A stretch of 64,000 nt of DNA, from positions 1 to 64,000 of the forward strand of contig NZ_QKLU01000001.1 in NCBI RefSeq assembly GCF_003208655.1, in the 5' to 3' direction. A program made the position numbers and the translations under genes. This document shows, in pieces, positions 47,201 through 58,700 of this stretch. The stretch's first letter is position 1. Each line of letters starts with the position of its first letter. Below the pieces are notes generated by a model. It saw only the letters and a program-made list of their open reading frames with translations, did no database searches and had not been told where the DNA came from. This DNA is from Pedobacter nutrimenti. Its GTDB lineage: Bacteria; Bacteroidota; Bacteroidia; Sphingobacteriales; Sphingobacteriaceae.

Positions 47201-47252
47201 GGCAATACCGCTTTCCAGAACGTATTCCTTTGGTTTAACGGTAAGCTTTTAA
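44229..47252 (+). CDS. SusC/RagA family TonB-linked outer-membrane transporter
   Basis: 1007 residues. Signal peptide ends ATAMAQ. A carboxypeptidase-regulatory domain (about 25-100; MTITGKVSSAEDRLGIPGASVKV in part), the TonB plug (about 110-230; QPLMIVDGIRVSNAST and AAAIYGIDAASGAIIITTKKG), then the barrel with the C-terminal strand RTYSFGLTVSF. It lacks an STN domain, so regulation is not via FecR. The SusD partner follows 18 nt downstream and three more lipoprotein/enzyme genes complete the operon, which by its GH18 enzyme probably deals with GlcNAc-containing glycans such as chitin or N-glycans. Confidence 0.93.
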   Translation: MKRKLLMLFLSTFLLYATAMAQQMTITGKVSSAEDRLGIPGASVKVKGASTVVQTNSDGMYSINIQKGDVLVFSYIGFESQERTPTAASTVNVSLKTDSRSLDEVVVTAFGVKKDKRTLTYAIQSVKGDDLRQANQSNIINGLQGQIAGAQITSSGGSPGLPSEIILRGVSSLTGDNQPLMIVDGIRVSNASTDGTVNRLADFNPEDIENISVLKGGAAAAIYGIDAASGAIIITTKKGASGKMNVVASAKSFLETVGRLPKRQTMYTTGLGGTYDNSTTTSWGRKFRVDEQVYDNPKRFFDTGLTNDFNFNINGGTETYNYYMSGNYRDGSSIIPNTNADKLGILLKGTAKLAPKLELSASVNYIDNKIKEGLVGSNSGGWANSVYRYPSQYDIRNYQFDNGDPNYVYYQDNGGTETGILSPLWNVNKNPRTTRTRRTVLNGVLDYKPYPWLSVSYRMGQDYYNQTYDNITVPRTPGSWDGRLYQTRGNYVNTTSYLNTTFNKEVIKDLNVYALVGATSEYYEAKTNSITGEKFQNPAIHSVNVIEAANLKTTESNPRRQRYALYGDFRLEYKRMLNLSFTGRQDWTSTLPTNARSFFFPSVGASFVFSELMDAKDWSGKVRTIYAKIGKDAPIYRTNNNLTQYLGIGGGFVNDPTGGNPNLKPEVTTNNEYGMELHFFKNRLNIDATYYISQSKDQIISARVPLTTGYVIQTFNAGTIKNKGLELSINGTLMKQKNFQWDMTINAWKNTSKMMELPDQVRVFPYTFGQPYTAAIAASVLDMPVLGIVGTDYQRNSDGYMVIGADGYPLINSTEKQQYIGNREPKFNFGWLNKFQYKDFSLSFLWDIRIGGDVYNATRLGMMSAGIAKEAGDWRDKEFVFNGVVKQADGSYIKNTKTVVLDYNYFTTNYASVGTNFIEKVNWARMRYMTLGYTLPKSFTNRLKVNRIQLEFSAQNPFLFTNYSGGDPEVNSAGPNAGGAEGGSTMGVDFGAIPLSRTYSFGLTVSF

Positions 47253-47270
47253 TTATAAAAAATTGAAAAG

Positions 47271-48761
47271 ATGAACAAGAAGATATATTTAATTCCGGTT
47301 TTACTAATGCTTTTTTCGGCATGTAAGAAAAACCTGGATATCAATGTAAACCCGGTACAGCCGGTCACCACAACATCTAACCTGATGTTGCCCGGGGTTT
47401 TAGGGAATATGGCCTATCATGCCTATTCTCATGCCCGTTTTTCGGTCTATCATTCCTTTTACATCACCAGCAGGTATACCACCAATGCCATTGAATCACA
47501 ATGGGACTACAACCGGATCACGCGGATGGGGGCCTGGAGGTGGCATTATTTTGATGTGGGCAGCAATTGCATCAGCCTGATCAAAACAGCAGAACAGGAA
47601 CAGTCCTTTAATTATTCAGGAGTCGGTAAAATCATTATGGCCTATTCTTACCTGACCGCTACAGATTCTTTTGGCGATATGCCAGTCAAAGAAGCCTACA
47701 CCGGTGATTTCAGTCCGGCCTATGATACCCAGGACGTGGTGTATGCAGAGGTGGAGCGTCTGTTGAACGAGGGAATGGCCGATATTCAGAAAAGCGGCTC
47801 CCAGGCAAAAGTAATGAATGCAGCTTCAGACCTGATTTTTCAGGGCGACCTGAGCAAGTGGACCGCCTTTGCGCATGCTTTAAAAGCCAGAATGCGTATT
47901 CATACCGCTAATTTTGACAACAAATACGATGAGGTAATTTCTGAAGCGAATACTGCGCTTGCGGCATGGAAAGACCCTGTTTTTAAATACGCAGCAGATC
48001 CTCAACGGGATTATGAAAAAAACATGTGGGGACCAAGTGTACCCAACCCGGTCTGGAACTTTGCTGACATTACCAATTACCTGGGCAATAGTGTTTCGAC
48101 CGATTTTTTTATGAACTACCTGACTGTAGCAGAACCGGGGATCAAATACGACCCACGGTTATATAAACTCACTACACCTGGTAAAAACGGCAGGTACCAG
48201 GGGGCTAAAATGTCCGAAGGTATTGCCGATATACCATTTGATGATTTTGCTTCCTTATATAAAGGTTTCTGGACAGCAGACAATTCGCCAATGCCTTATA
48301 TGCTTAAAGAGGAGCTGTATTTTATGAAGTCTGAAGCTGCGTGGTATAAAAACGATAAACAAACTGCTTTTGAGGCTTATAAAAGTGGCATTAGCGAAAA
48401 TATGGGTCGTTTGGGTATTGTTGCCGATAGTGTGAGCCGCTATATGGCCTCTGCCAAAGTGAAAAAAACTGCGGATGATTTGACCATAGGAGATATTATG
48501 ATGCAAAAGTATGTGGCTTTGTACCTGCAGGGCGAAACCTGGGTAGACATGAGAAGGCATAAATATAAAACAGATGCCTACCCGGGCCTTTACTATCCAA
48601 AAAACATCCTGGCTGAATTTGGCGGAAAATGGATACAGCGTTTTCCTTATGATCCGCAGACAGAATATATCTATAATCCTAAGGAAATTGCCAGACTGGG
48701 CGCTATGGCCAGAAACTGGGTTTTCACAGACCTGTGGTGGTCTGCTAATTCTAAACTTTAA
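47271..48761 (+). CDS. SusD/RagB family lipoprotein (SusD-like_2 type)
   Basis: 496 residues. Lipoprotein signal ends LFSACKKNLDIN (lipidated Cys18). SusD-like_2 traits: LDINVNPVQPV at the N-terminus, YSYLTATDSFGDMPVKEAY, a long helical core, and near the C-terminus YVALYLQGETWVDMRRHKY. It binds the glycan for the SusC encoded 18 nt upstream. The next gene starts 11 nt downstream in the same operon. Confidence 0.92.
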   Translation: MNKKIYLIPVLLMLFSACKKNLDINVNPVQPVTTTSNLMLPGVLGNMAYHAYSHARFSVYHSFYITSRYTTNAIESQWDYNRITRMGAWRWHYFDVGSNCISLIKTAEQEQSFNYSGVGKIIMAYSYLTATDSFGDMPVKEAYTGDFSPAYDTQDVVYAEVERLLNEGMADIQKSGSQAKVMNAASDLIFQGDLSKWTAFAHALKARMRIHTANFDNKYDEVISEANTALAAWKDPVFKYAADPQRDYEKNMWGPSVPNPVWNFADITNYLGNSVSTDFFMNYLTVAEPGIKYDPRLYKLTTPGKNGRYQGAKMSEGIADIPFDDFASLYKGFWTADNSPMPYMLKEELYFMKSEAAWYKNDKQTAFEAYKSGISENMGRLGIVADSVSRYMASAKVKKTADDLTIGDIMMQKYVALYLQGETWVDMRRHKYKTDAYPGLYYPKNILAEFGGKWIQRFPYDPQTEYIYNPKEIARLGAMARNWVFTDLWWSANSKL

Positions 48762-48772
48762 ATGCTGCGGAT

Positions 48773-49552
48773 ATGAAAAATATAGTATGGATGGCACTGG
48801 CCCTGATGGTATTGACCACGGCCTGTAAAAAAAATAGCCCTGTTGAAGAGCTGGGAAAAAGCAACGGTCAGTACAGACCGGAATTGCGGGTGAGTTTGAG
48901 TACCCGGACTTTAAAGGTGGGGGATACGGTGAATGTAACCAGCACAACCTGGGAGCGTAGCGACCAGATTGCTAAAGTAGAATACCTGCACAAATTGTAT
49001 GAAAACTTTGGGATTTACCTGGAACTGCAAACCACGAAACTGGAAACCTGGAGCGCAACCGCCCCAAAAATGGTGGTTACCGATACCATAGCCAATGGCG
49101 CATGGAAAACTTTCCCGGAAAATGGCAAAAGCCTCAATAGTTATTATGTAACGGCCAGTAATGCTTATGTATTGGCTGCAGTGTATAAACAATTTATCGC
49201 TACCGGGGGCAAATATAAAATGGAGGGGGCCGATTTGCTAAATGCATTGCCCAATGAGGCTTACAATAACTTACTGAGCCAGCTGGCTTATGTAATAACG
49301 GTAGCGGAGTTCAGTACATTTTTTCCGGCTGCACCAGAAGAGTGTTTTACCAAAACCGGGGCCACAAGGACCGGCATCTCTGATATAGGTAAAGCTTACC
49401 TGAGGGACAACCTGAGCAGGGCCTTATTTGTTCAGAAGGGTTTTAAAACCTTTAAAAAACAAGGTTTGCTACATGCAAGCGTCACCTCAAAAGTGACTTC
49501 GACATCAGGTGCGGTGGCACAAGTAACTAACGAATTTGAAGCAACTTATTAA
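48773..49552 (+). CDS. Surface lipoprotein of unknown function in the GH18 operon
   Basis: 259 residues. Lipobox LTTAC with Cys18, then KKNSP. No recognised domain; the mature part mixes beta-rich (ELRVSLSTRTLKVGDTVNVTSTTW) and helical segments (DLLNALPNEAYNNLLSQLAYVITVAEF). By position, between SusD and a PKD lipoprotein, it would fit a SusE/SusF-like surface glycan-binding role. That is inference from gene order; sequence alone does not show a binding site. Confidence 0.75.
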   Translation: MKNIVWMALALMVLTTACKKNSPVEELGKSNGQYRPELRVSLSTRTLKVGDTVNVTSTTWERSDQIAKVEYLHKLYENFGIYLELQTTKLETWSATAPKMVVTDTIANGAWKTFPENGKSLNSYYVTASNAYVLAAVYKQFIATGGKYKMEGADLLNALPNEAYNNLLSQLAYVITVAEFSTFFPAAPEECFTKTGATRTGISDIGKAYLRDNLSRALFVQKGFKTFKKQGLLHASVTSKVTSTSGAVAQVTNEFEATY

Positions 49553-49560
49553 TAGAAGCC

Positions 49561-51162
49561 ATGATCAAGATATTTAAAATTTCCTTTTTGATGGTTCTGC
49601 TATGTATTCTGGCAGGCTGCAAAAAAGATACCATTGGCAGAGGCAGTCAGGACAGTGATGTGGCTGTCAATTTTGATGTTCCTGCAGGCGATGTTTTTGC
49701 CCCGGCAAAGGTATTGCTGGTAAACCGGTCCAAGCATGCTACTGAATACCAATGGGATTTTACAGGTGGTAAACAATTGACCAAATCGGGACTTAAAGAC
49801 CTGAGCACTTCAACGGGTTTAACACCTGACACCATTTTTTATGAACTTCCCGGTACTTATGACATTAAGCTCACGGTTAAATATGCAGATGGAAGCAGTA
49901 AATTTGTAAACAAACAACTGCTGGTTAAAAAACAGCAGCCACAAATTATTGTTCCTGATAATATTCTGTTTTTACAGGAAGTAGAGTTTAAAGCATCTGT
50001 GTTTAAATATCCGGGTAAAACGGTAACGTACAACTGGGATTTTGGGGACGGACAGGTTTCTACACTTGAAAAACCAAAAATAACCTATGCAAAAGCTGGA
50101 ACCTATACGGTGAAGTTAACAGTTAATGATGGTCAGGAAACGCTAACGGCCACCCGGGTCATTGGGGTACAGGGTGAACTGGTGAAGGCTTTATTCTTTT
50201 CTGATGTGAAAACGGGTAAACTATATAAACAGTTTTTCACACAAAAACAAGCCCCTCAACCCATCCAGTTACCTGCCGCGGTAGGTTTGCATCCCTGGTC
50301 GCTAACCGTAACCGGAGAAAAGGTGGTCATTTCCAATACGGGGGCAAATGTTTTGTTTACCGCTGCTGCAAATGCCGACGGACGTATTTTTTCGGTAGAC
50401 CTGAATGGTGGTTCGGATAAAACCATTACTACTGCAACCGGAACGTATGCCGATGACCCTTTTGCGAGTACGGTAGACAACAACGGAAATGTATGGTGGT
50501 TATCCAGGAATACCAGCGTGCCAGGTATGCGTTCGATTGCCCTGGAGTCTGCCGATGGTCCCTATCCTGCGCCTAAATTTGCTTTGACTGCGGCCCAGGC
50601 GGGCACAACCAGCGTATTTGGCTGGATTGATGGTGGGATCCAGATCGTGAACAACGAAATCTGGTATACCAAACACGGCTCTGCAGGTAAGGGCTTGTAC
50701 CGCATATCCACCACCGGCACTTTTATTCAAACTGTTCCTGGGTTTAAAGATTTAAAAATCAGGACTTTTGCGGTAGATACAAAAAACAGTAAAATCTATT
50801 TTGTCATCAACTTTTTAGGCGGTGGTTACGATAAAGGTTTCTATTCGGCCAATTTAGATGGTACGGACATTCGTTTAATTGACGCGATGGCGAATTTCTC
50901 TACCGAGGGAGGGGCCAATGAAATGACTTCTGTAACCGGAATTGCTATTGACAATGCACCAGACGATGGCTCTGCCGGTTATGTGTATTACGGATACCGC
51001 GATGCTTCGGATGTAAATGCCTCGGGTGTGGTGGTCGGTTCAGGAAGCAATTCCGGCGTGAAAAGGTATGCCCTTAATGGGACCAAACCAGCAGAATTCT
51101 TTATCAAAGGCTTTATTCCATACGGAATAGCGATAGACCATGTGAAAAGGGGAACAAATTAA
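49561..51162 (+). CDS. PKD-domain beta-propeller surface lipoprotein
   Basis: 533 residues. Lipobox LAGC with Cys20, then KKDT. Two PKD domains (about 30-125, with YQWDFTGGK; and 130-215, with YNWDFGDGQVSTLEKP and YTVKLTVND), followed by about 310 residues of propeller-like blades (GRIFSVDLNGGSDKTI, TVDNNGNVWWLSRN, TDIRLIDAM). Such proteins bind or position polysaccharide at the surface. Next to SusC/D and the GH18 enzyme, with 8-nt gaps on each side, it is part of the same glycan-handling operon. Confidence 0.86.
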   Translation: MIKIFKISFLMVLLCILAGCKKDTIGRGSQDSDVAVNFDVPAGDVFAPAKVLLVNRSKHATEYQWDFTGGKQLTKSGLKDLSTSTGLTPDTIFYELPGTYDIKLTVKYADGSSKFVNKQLLVKKQQPQIIVPDNILFLQEVEFKASVFKYPGKTVTYNWDFGDGQVSTLEKPKITYAKAGTYTVKLTVNDGQETLTATRVIGVQGELVKALFFSDVKTGKLYKQFFTQKQAPQPIQLPAAVGLHPWSLTVTGEKVVISNTGANVLFTAAANADGRIFSVDLNGGSDKTITTATGTYADDPFASTVDNNGNVWWLSRNTSVPGMRSIALESADGPYPAPKFALTAAQAGTTSVFGWIDGGIQIVNNEIWYTKHGSAGKGLYRISTTGTFIQTVPGFKDLKIRTFAVDTKNSKIYFVINFLGGGYDKGFYSANLDGTDIRLIDAMANFSTEGGANEMTSVTGIAIDNAPDDGSAGYVYYGYRDASDVNASGVVVGSGSNSGVKRYALNGTKPAEFFIKGFIPYGIAIDHVKRGTN

Positions 51163-51171
51163 TTTAAAATT

Positions 51172-52203
51172 ATGAAACGTATTCTATATATGGCAATGTT
51201 TGCATTGCTGATCCTTCAGGCCTGTAATAAAAAGGTAAACTGGGTTCCTGATGATCCCCCTAAAGTACAAAGACAAGCGCCTGCAGGAGCTTATGTACCC
51301 GATAACAGTTTTAAAATTGTCACTTACTTTTCCGCTTCCCGCGAACCGGATTCTGTAGCAACAGAAAAGTATAAAATGATGACGCATTTAAACTATGCCT
51401 TTTTGTATCCCAATGCCGACGGCAGTTTGCAGGCACTTACCCAGCCTGCCCGTTTTAAAACCGTAATCAAAAGGGCTAAGGAAAATGGCGTAAAAACAGC
51501 AATTGCCCTTGCAGGTCCGGAAGCTACTTATACCATTCTGGCGGCCAGTCCGGGCTCCAGAACACGTTTGGTAAAAAATGTGCTGCAGTTTGTATTGGAC
51601 AATGAGCTCGACGGGGTGGATATGGATTGGGAGTACCCAAGAGCAAACAACGGAAACCTGGTTACTTATGAAGCCTTAATGGTAGAAATGGCCGATTCTC
51701 TTCATAAATGGCACAAATACCTCAGTGCCGCCATTACACCAGCGGTATATGCCGGAACGGTACGGGATGGCATCAGCGCAAAAACCATTGCGGTAACAGA
51801 CTTTTTTAACATTATGGTGTATGACGGTATCGGCTGGGACAGCACCAGTCCCGGACAGCATGCTTCTTATAAAATGGCCGAGGCCAGTCTGGATGTGTGG
51901 CTGCAAACTAAAGGCATGCCAAAGGAAAAGGCTATTCTGGGTTTTCCTGCCTATGGAAAGGAGAGTGGCAATGCCGCTATTGCCTATAGGGACTTGCTCA
52001 GAAGAGGGGCAGACCCTAAAAGTGATGTCTTTACCGTTTCAGGATTGTTATATTATTACAATGGCACAGAAATGGTTAAAAACAAAGCTTTGCTGGCAAA
52101 AGCAAGGGCTAATGGAATGATGATGTGGGAACTTTATCAGGATGCAAATGGTAGTAATTCTTTATTGAAAACGGCCAATGACGCATTAGGAAGAAAGTAT
52201 TAG
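51172..52203 (+). CDS. GH18 family glycosidase lipoprotein (chitinase/endo-beta-GlcNAc-ase type)
   Basis: 343 residues. Lipobox LILQAC with Cys18 followed by NKK. A GH18 (beta/alpha)8 barrel with the catalytic motif DGVDMDWE (residues 147-154; catalytic acid Glu154, with Asp150 and Asp152), the earlier LNYAFLYP strand, and a later AYGKESGNAAI region. GH18 enzymes cleave beta-1,4-GlcNAc bonds in chitin or the chitobiose core of N-glycans. The small size and lack of a chitin-binding domain in a SusC/D operon fit either; chitin oligomer or N-glycan preference cannot be told here. Ends the five-gene operon; a terminator follows. Confidence 0.9.
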   Translation: MKRILYMAMFALLILQACNKKVNWVPDDPPKVQRQAPAGAYVPDNSFKIVTYFSASREPDSVATEKYKMMTHLNYAFLYPNADGSLQALTQPARFKTVIKRAKENGVKTAIALAGPEATYTILAASPGSRTRLVKNVLQFVLDNELDGVDMDWEYPRANNGNLVTYEALMVEMADSLHKWHKYLSAAITPAVYAGTVRDGISAKTIAVTDFFNIMVYDGIGWDSTSPGQHASYKMAEASLDVWLQTKGMPKEKAILGFPAYGKESGNAAIAYRDLLRRGADPKSDVFTVSGLLYYYNGTEMVKNKALLAKARANGMMMWELYQDANGSNSLLKTANDALGRKY

Positions 52204-52230
52204 CAGGTATTCATTTTGTTCAGTTTTGAG

Positions 52231-52253
52231 TCCCCAGGCAGTTCGTCTGGGGA
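52231..52253 (+). terminator. Terminator of the GH18 operon
   Basis: Arms TCCCCAG and CTGGGGA with a 9-nt loop, followed by a run of eight T residues, 27 nt after the GH18 stop. Confidence 0.85.
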
Positions 52254-52668
52254 TTTTTTTTACCTTCAATTGGTGGTTTTTAAGATAAAATGGAGGCTAA
52301 ACCAGAGAAAAAAATAAAAAAAATGAGGGATTTCAGTAAAGTAGAATGGCCGACTTTATTTTTTTGTTCCTTAGGGTAAATATGTTTTACAGGTTAAACG
52401 GGCTTTAAATGATCACCTGATGGAGACAATAAAAAAATGGGGGGACTTGCGAAAATTTTAGTGATGATTTGGATGAATCAATATTTTTTTTATTAAATTT
52501 ATATATACTCCAATTATCTTTTTTTGTAAGAAGCGCCCTGGGATTAATTTTTAAAAGAAAAAACAATTCTGCTGTTAATCCGGTTTTAGTTAAGATGTAA
52601 TATTTATATTTTGTTTAATTGATGTTTGAACATATAAACGATTGTTTTATACGATTATTTTAGAATAT

Positions 52669-52698
52669 TATTTTTGTAACAATAATTTTATAATTTTG
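52669..52698 (+). promoter_or_regulatory. Two TAnnTTTG boxes ahead of the giant gene
   Basis: TATTTTTG at 52669-52676 and TAATTTTG at 52691-52698 both match the Bacteroidota -7 consensus exactly. TTG triplets for a -33 element at 52652 are not well spaced from either, so the true start site is uncertain. The leader would be about 80-110 nt. Confidence 0.4.
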
Positions 52699-52784
52699 GA
52701 CATCTAGCCCCTTTAGGGTTCAATATAGTACGTCGCTCTTCTTTATCTGTCTAAATTAACTTAAACGTCTAAGCTCTTCCACCT

Positions 52785-55700
52785 ATGGGAAAAATTTACG
52801 TTCGAATTGTCGCATATTTTGCCACATTTTTAAAACGCTCTATCCGGGACTTTTTAAAATTTCCTGTTTATTCTACATCAAAACCTGCTTTTTTAAAAGG
52901 GCTGTGCAGAATAGGACTGATGTCTCTGCTGCTGACCATGTTTGCTTTTAAATCGCTGGCCCAGGTTCAGGCCACCGGTGGAACAGGAATTTATAGAAAC
53001 AACATTTACTGGCTTAATTTTACCGGTTTGAACATGACCACCGGGGCAGCACCCAAGAACTTTACCTTTGTCGTCAATGGCATTACCATTACAGCCATTA
53101 TTGACCAGGTTTCTATTACCGGTGCCAGTGGTAGCCCGGCTTTAATTCCTTATGTTTCAGGAAGCTGGTATGAAGACAGATTAAATTATTTATATAACAT
53201 AGGGGGTACAGGAACAAACAATACCCTGGTGAATGCCATCCGGACCAGTATAAATGGGGCCGACGCAGATTTTAGGGTCCGTATTTATGCAAGCATAAAC
53301 GGTCAACCTGCCGACGTGGGTATGGTGTTTGGTAATGCAGAAGCTGATGCTTCTAATGAGTATACCAAGGGTACCACCAATGGTGACTCCTGGAGGTTAC
53401 TGGAAACGTATGTGGACAATACAAGTGATCAGGGTGGGGTAGGTTTTGGAAGAAGAATGACCTTTTCGAACAGTGATAAAACGGTCCAGTTACAATGTAA
53501 TCAGAATGCCGCGCTGCTGTATACCCAAAAAGCGGCTACAAGTTTGGGTAATCCTTTAACCATCGATGCCCATATTGAATCTGGGGGACTTACGGCGATG
53601 GCTTTAGGGGTTATTGCTTATTCCGAACGCGGAGATGCGCCTGATAGCTATGGAGCACCTTCTCATACCCTAAGCCCATTATTGGTTGGTGGTGCCAATC
53701 CTTCTCCAACCAATGCAACCACTACCAATACGGTATACATTGCCAATCCGCCAAGTGGAGGGCAGCTCATTACGCCCGCTACAGTGACCAAACCGGCCAC
53801 GCCAAAATTAGGCGCAATATCCGGCGATTTTGACCCGGCTGTTTTTACAAATCTGGGCACCAATGCCGATGCCGATAACTTAAACGGAGAAAATGACGAA
53901 GATGGGATTGCTTCTTTTCCTCAGCTGACCGTACAAAACACAACCTATACTGTAACAGCAACGGTGGGTAACACCAGTGGGGTAAATGCCAATCTGGTGG
54001 GCTGGATAGATTTTAACCGCAACGGAACCTTTGAAGCCTCAGAAGGTGTTGCCGTAGTTGTTCCTCCGGGGGCCACCACAGCGACCTTAACCTGGACAGG
54101 TTTAACAGGCCTGGTTCCGGGGCAGTCTTATGCCAGGTTTAGGATTTCGACCAACTCCATCACCACCGCAGATATGGGTTCCGTGGTGAGTAATGGAGAG
54201 GTAGAAGACTATACCCTGCCTATTGTACCCGTGTACGAACTTGGTATAACCAAAACTGCTTCACTGGCGACTGCAACTGCAGGATCGCCATTAAGCTATA
54301 CCATTACCTTAACCAACAACGGACCAACCACTTTACCAGCTTCTGCTATTGTTAAAGTAGTAGATAATTTGCCTGCTGGTTTTACCGCTTCGAGCTTTAC
54401 GCCTTCCAACGGGACCTACACCAGTTCATCGGGCAATTGGACTGGCTTAACCTTAGCTTCTGGTCAGAGTGCTACACTGGTTATTGCGGGAACCGTGAAC
54501 GGAGCTACGACCACCAGCTTAAGCAACACGGTAACAGTAACACCACCTGCCGGTTCTATTGATCCGGTAAATACAAACAACACGGCTACCGTTGTTACTC
54601 CTGTTGTACGCACCATGGACCTGGCTTTAACCAAAACAGCTTCTCCAAAACCAGCTGTGGCCGGGCAAGTTTTAACCTATACCGTTACACTCATCAACAA
54701 CGGGCCAAGTTCCATCATCCCAACAGATGTGGTCAGCGTGGTAGATGTGGTTCCTGCGGGTTTTACCGCTACAAGTTTTACACCAGCTGTGGGTACTTAT
54801 AGTAGCGCGACGGCCAACTGGACCGGATTTTCTTTAGCCAGCGGACAAAGCACCACCTTAACCATAGTAGGTAATGTTGCTCCGACCGCCAGTGGTAATT
54901 TAGTAAATACGGCTACTGTAGTGGCTCCGATTGGTACAACAGATCCGGTAGGCGGAAATAATGTAGCGACCGATAATACGACCATAAACCGCGTCATTGA
55001 CCTCGGCGTAACCAAAGCCGCCAGTCCGAAACCGGCAGTAGCCGGGCAGGCTTTAACTTACACCATTACTTTAACCAATAACGGGCCGGGTACCATTCAA
55101 CCCACAGATGTGGTGAAGGTTATTGACAATCTGCCGGCTGGATTTAACAATCCGGCCTATACGGCAGCAAGCGGTACTTATACCAGTGCAACAGGCAATT
55201 GGACAGGGCTAAACCTGAGCACCGGACAAAGCACCACACTAACCATTTCAGGTACTGTCGACCAGGGTGCAACTGGTACACTGGTCAATACGGTTAATTT
55301 AACGCCACCTCCGGGAACAAGCGATCCGGTAACAGCAAACAATACGGCAACCGACAATACGACCGTTAGCCGGGTGCTCGATTTGGGTGTAACCAAAACG
55401 GCCAGTCCAAAACCGGCGGTTACAGGGCAAACGTTAACCTATACCATTACCCTAACCAATAATGGTCCGGGAGCTCTATTGGCTTCAGATGTGGTTAAAT
55501 TTACAGATAACCTTCCGGCTGGTTTTACCACACCAACCTATACACCTTTAACAGGTACATTTGATCCTGCAACAGGCAACTGGACAGGGGTAGCCCTGCA
55601 AAATGGCCAGAGCACAACGCTCACCATCTCAGGTACGATTAATGCTTCAGCCACAGGGACATTGACCAATACGGTGACTTTAACGCCCCCTTCCGGAACA

Positions 55701-58700
55701 ACCGATCCGGTAACAGGAAACAATACGGCAACCGATAACACCAGCATTAGCCGGGTAATAGACCTTGGCGTAACCAAAACAGCGTCTCCAAAACCAGCAG
55801 TGGCCGGGCAAGCCTTAACCTATACCATTACCTTAACCAATTATGGTTCCGGTGCTTTACTGGCTTCGGATGTGGTACAGGTGGTTGACGTGTTGCCGGC
55901 GGGTTTTACTGGTCCGGTTTATACCGCCGCCGCAGGAACGTTTACCAGCAGCAATGGAAACTGGACAGGTTTAACCCTGGGCAGCGGGCAAAGTACAACA
56001 CTAACCATTGCCGGTACTGTTGCCCCTTCTGCAGCGGGTACATTGACCAATACGGTAACTTTAACGCCTCCGGCGGGAACTACCGATCCGGTAACGGGAA
56101 ACAATACGGCAACTGATAACACCACCATCAGCAGGGTAATTGATTTGGGGATAGCTAAAACCGCCAGTCCAAAACCAGCAGTGGCCGGACAGGCCTTAAC
56201 CTATACCATTACTTTAACCAATAATGGCCCCGGTAGCTTATTGAGTTCTGATGTGGTTAAAGTGGTGGATGCTTTACCTGCAGGTTTTACCAGTCCGGTT
56301 TATACGGCTGCTACGGGAACCTATACCAGCTCAAACGGAAACTGGACAGGTTTAACGCTAGCAACTGGACAAAGTACTACACTTACCATTGCAGGTACGG
56401 TGGCACAGACCGCAACGGGCACCTTAACCAATACCGTTACTTTAACACCTCCAAACGGCACAACCGATCCGGTTACAGGCAACAATACAGCAACAGACAA
56501 TACAACAGTAAGTCGTGTCCTGGATCTGGATCTGGCCAAAACAGCCAGTCCAAAACCAGCGGTAGCCGGTCAGGCTTTAACTTATACCATTACCTTAACC
56601 AATAAAGGGCCTGGTGCATTACTGGCTACCGATGTGGTTAAATTAACAGATAACCTTCCTGCGGGCTTTAACACACCAGTCTACACAGCTTTAAACGGAA
56701 CATTTGATGCTTCAACCGGTAATTGGACTGGCCTGGCCTTGTCCACAGGGCAAAGTACCACATTAACGGTAACAGGTACGGTAAGTCCTGCTGCCAGTGG
56801 CACCCTAACCAATACGGTGAGCTTAACAAGCCCGGCAGGCACAACAGATCCGGTTGCCGGAAACAACACCGCAACAGACAATACCACCATTAGCAGGGTA
56901 ATTGATCTGGGCCTTTCCAAAACTGCTACACCAAAACCAGCGGTAGCAGGACAAGCTTTAACTTACACCATTACCTTAACAAACAATGGACCGGGAAGCT
57001 TACTGGCTACTGATGTCGTGAAAGTAGCCGATGCTTTACCAGCTGGCTTTACCAGTCCGGTATATACTGCCGGGGCAGGAACTTATGCCAGTGCGACCGG
57101 AAACTGGACAGGCTTGACCCTGGCGACAGGCCAGAGTACTACACTGACCATTGCAGGTACAGTGGCTACCGGGGCAACAGGAACGTTAACCAATACCGCT
57201 ACCTTAACCCCGCCGGCAGGGACAACCGATCCGGTAACTGGAAACAATACGGCTACCGACAACACCACAGTGAACCGGATCATTGATCTGGGTGTGGTAA
57301 AAACAGCCAGTCCAAAACCAGCAGTAGCCGGTCAGGCCCTTACCTATACCATTACCTTAACCAATTACGGTCCGGGAAGCCTCAATCCGTCTGATGTAGT
57401 GAAAGGGGTAGATGTATTGCCTCCGGGTTATACTTCCAGTGGTACAACAACGGCCAGCAAGGGAACTTTTGATGTGGCTTCCAGCAGCTGGACCGGTTCA
57501 AACCTGGCGGTAAATGAAAGTGCAACCCTAACAGTAAACGGCGTAGTGGCCCCAACGGCAACGGGTAGTCTGACCAATACGGTAACCATTTTGGTGCCCG
57601 ATGGAACAACAGACCCTGTACCAGGAAATAATGTGTCCACAGATGTAACGACCATTAACAGGGTGCTGGATCTGGCCTTAACCAAAACGGGCAGTCCTAA
57701 ACCAGCAGTTGCCGGTCAGCCTTTTATGTACACCATTACACTGACCAATAAAGGACCAGGTGCCTTACTGAATACAGATGTGGTCAATGTCGCCGATGCA
57801 CTCCCTGCCGGCTTTATTAATCCGGTATATGTACCGGGTGTAGGAGGTTATAACCCCGCTACCGGCGACTGGACAGGCGTAGCACTGGGCGTGGGACAAA
57901 GCACCACTTTAACAATAACTGGTTCTGTTGCGGCCAATGCCAGCGGTACTTTAAGCAACACGGCAACTTTAACGCCTCCTGCCGGAACAACAGATCCCGA
58001 CAATACCAATAATTCTGCAACAGACAATACAACAGTAAGCAGGGTAATAGACCTGGAGGTTGCCAAAACAGCAGCCCCTAAACCTGCAAAGGCAGGCCAG
58101 AGCTTAACTTATACCATAACCCTAAGCAATAAAGGACCAGGTGCTTTATTGGCCACTGACGTGGTCAATGTGGCCGATGCTCTTCCTGCGGGCTTTAGCG
58201 GTGCAGTTTATACTGCAGGGGCAGGAACCTACAACAGCACCACTGGAAATTGGACAGGTTTAACGCTTAGCAACGGTCAAAACACCACCTTGAGCATACA
58301 GGGTACGGTTGCTGCAAATGCGAGCGGTAACCTGGTCAATACAGTGACCTTAACCCCGCCAGCTGGCACAACTGATCCGGTAAGCGGAAACAATACTGCA
58401 ACAGACAATACAGCGATTAATCGGGAAATGGACTTTGGCATCACCAAAACGGCCAATCCAAAACCCGTAGTTGCAGGTGAAAACCTGGTGTATACGTTGA
58501 CCATAACCAATAATGGTCCTGCTCAACTCCAAAGCACAGATATACTGAATGTTTCAGATAATTTACCGCTTGGTTTCTCGGCGCCAGTTTATTCCGCTGC
58601 TGCTGGAACATATACCAGTTCCAATGGCAACTGGACAGGATTAACCCTGGCGACTGGCCAAAGTACAACACTGACCATATCTGGTAAAACAGATCCGACC

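Larger units (their letters stand above)
52204..52784. other. AT-rich intergenic region before the giant repeat-protein gene
   Basis: About 580 nt without a gene. It begins with a terminator and ends with the promoter-like boxes listed separately. The part from 52560 on is unusually AT-rich. Confidence 0.6.

Noticed and set aside
53663..58510. Ladder of minus-strand open frames of 60-85 codons spaced about 381 bp apart
   Set aside because: They are antisense shadows of the DUF11 repeats; spacing and similarity follow from the plus-strand repeat and no start signals or own codon pattern are seen.
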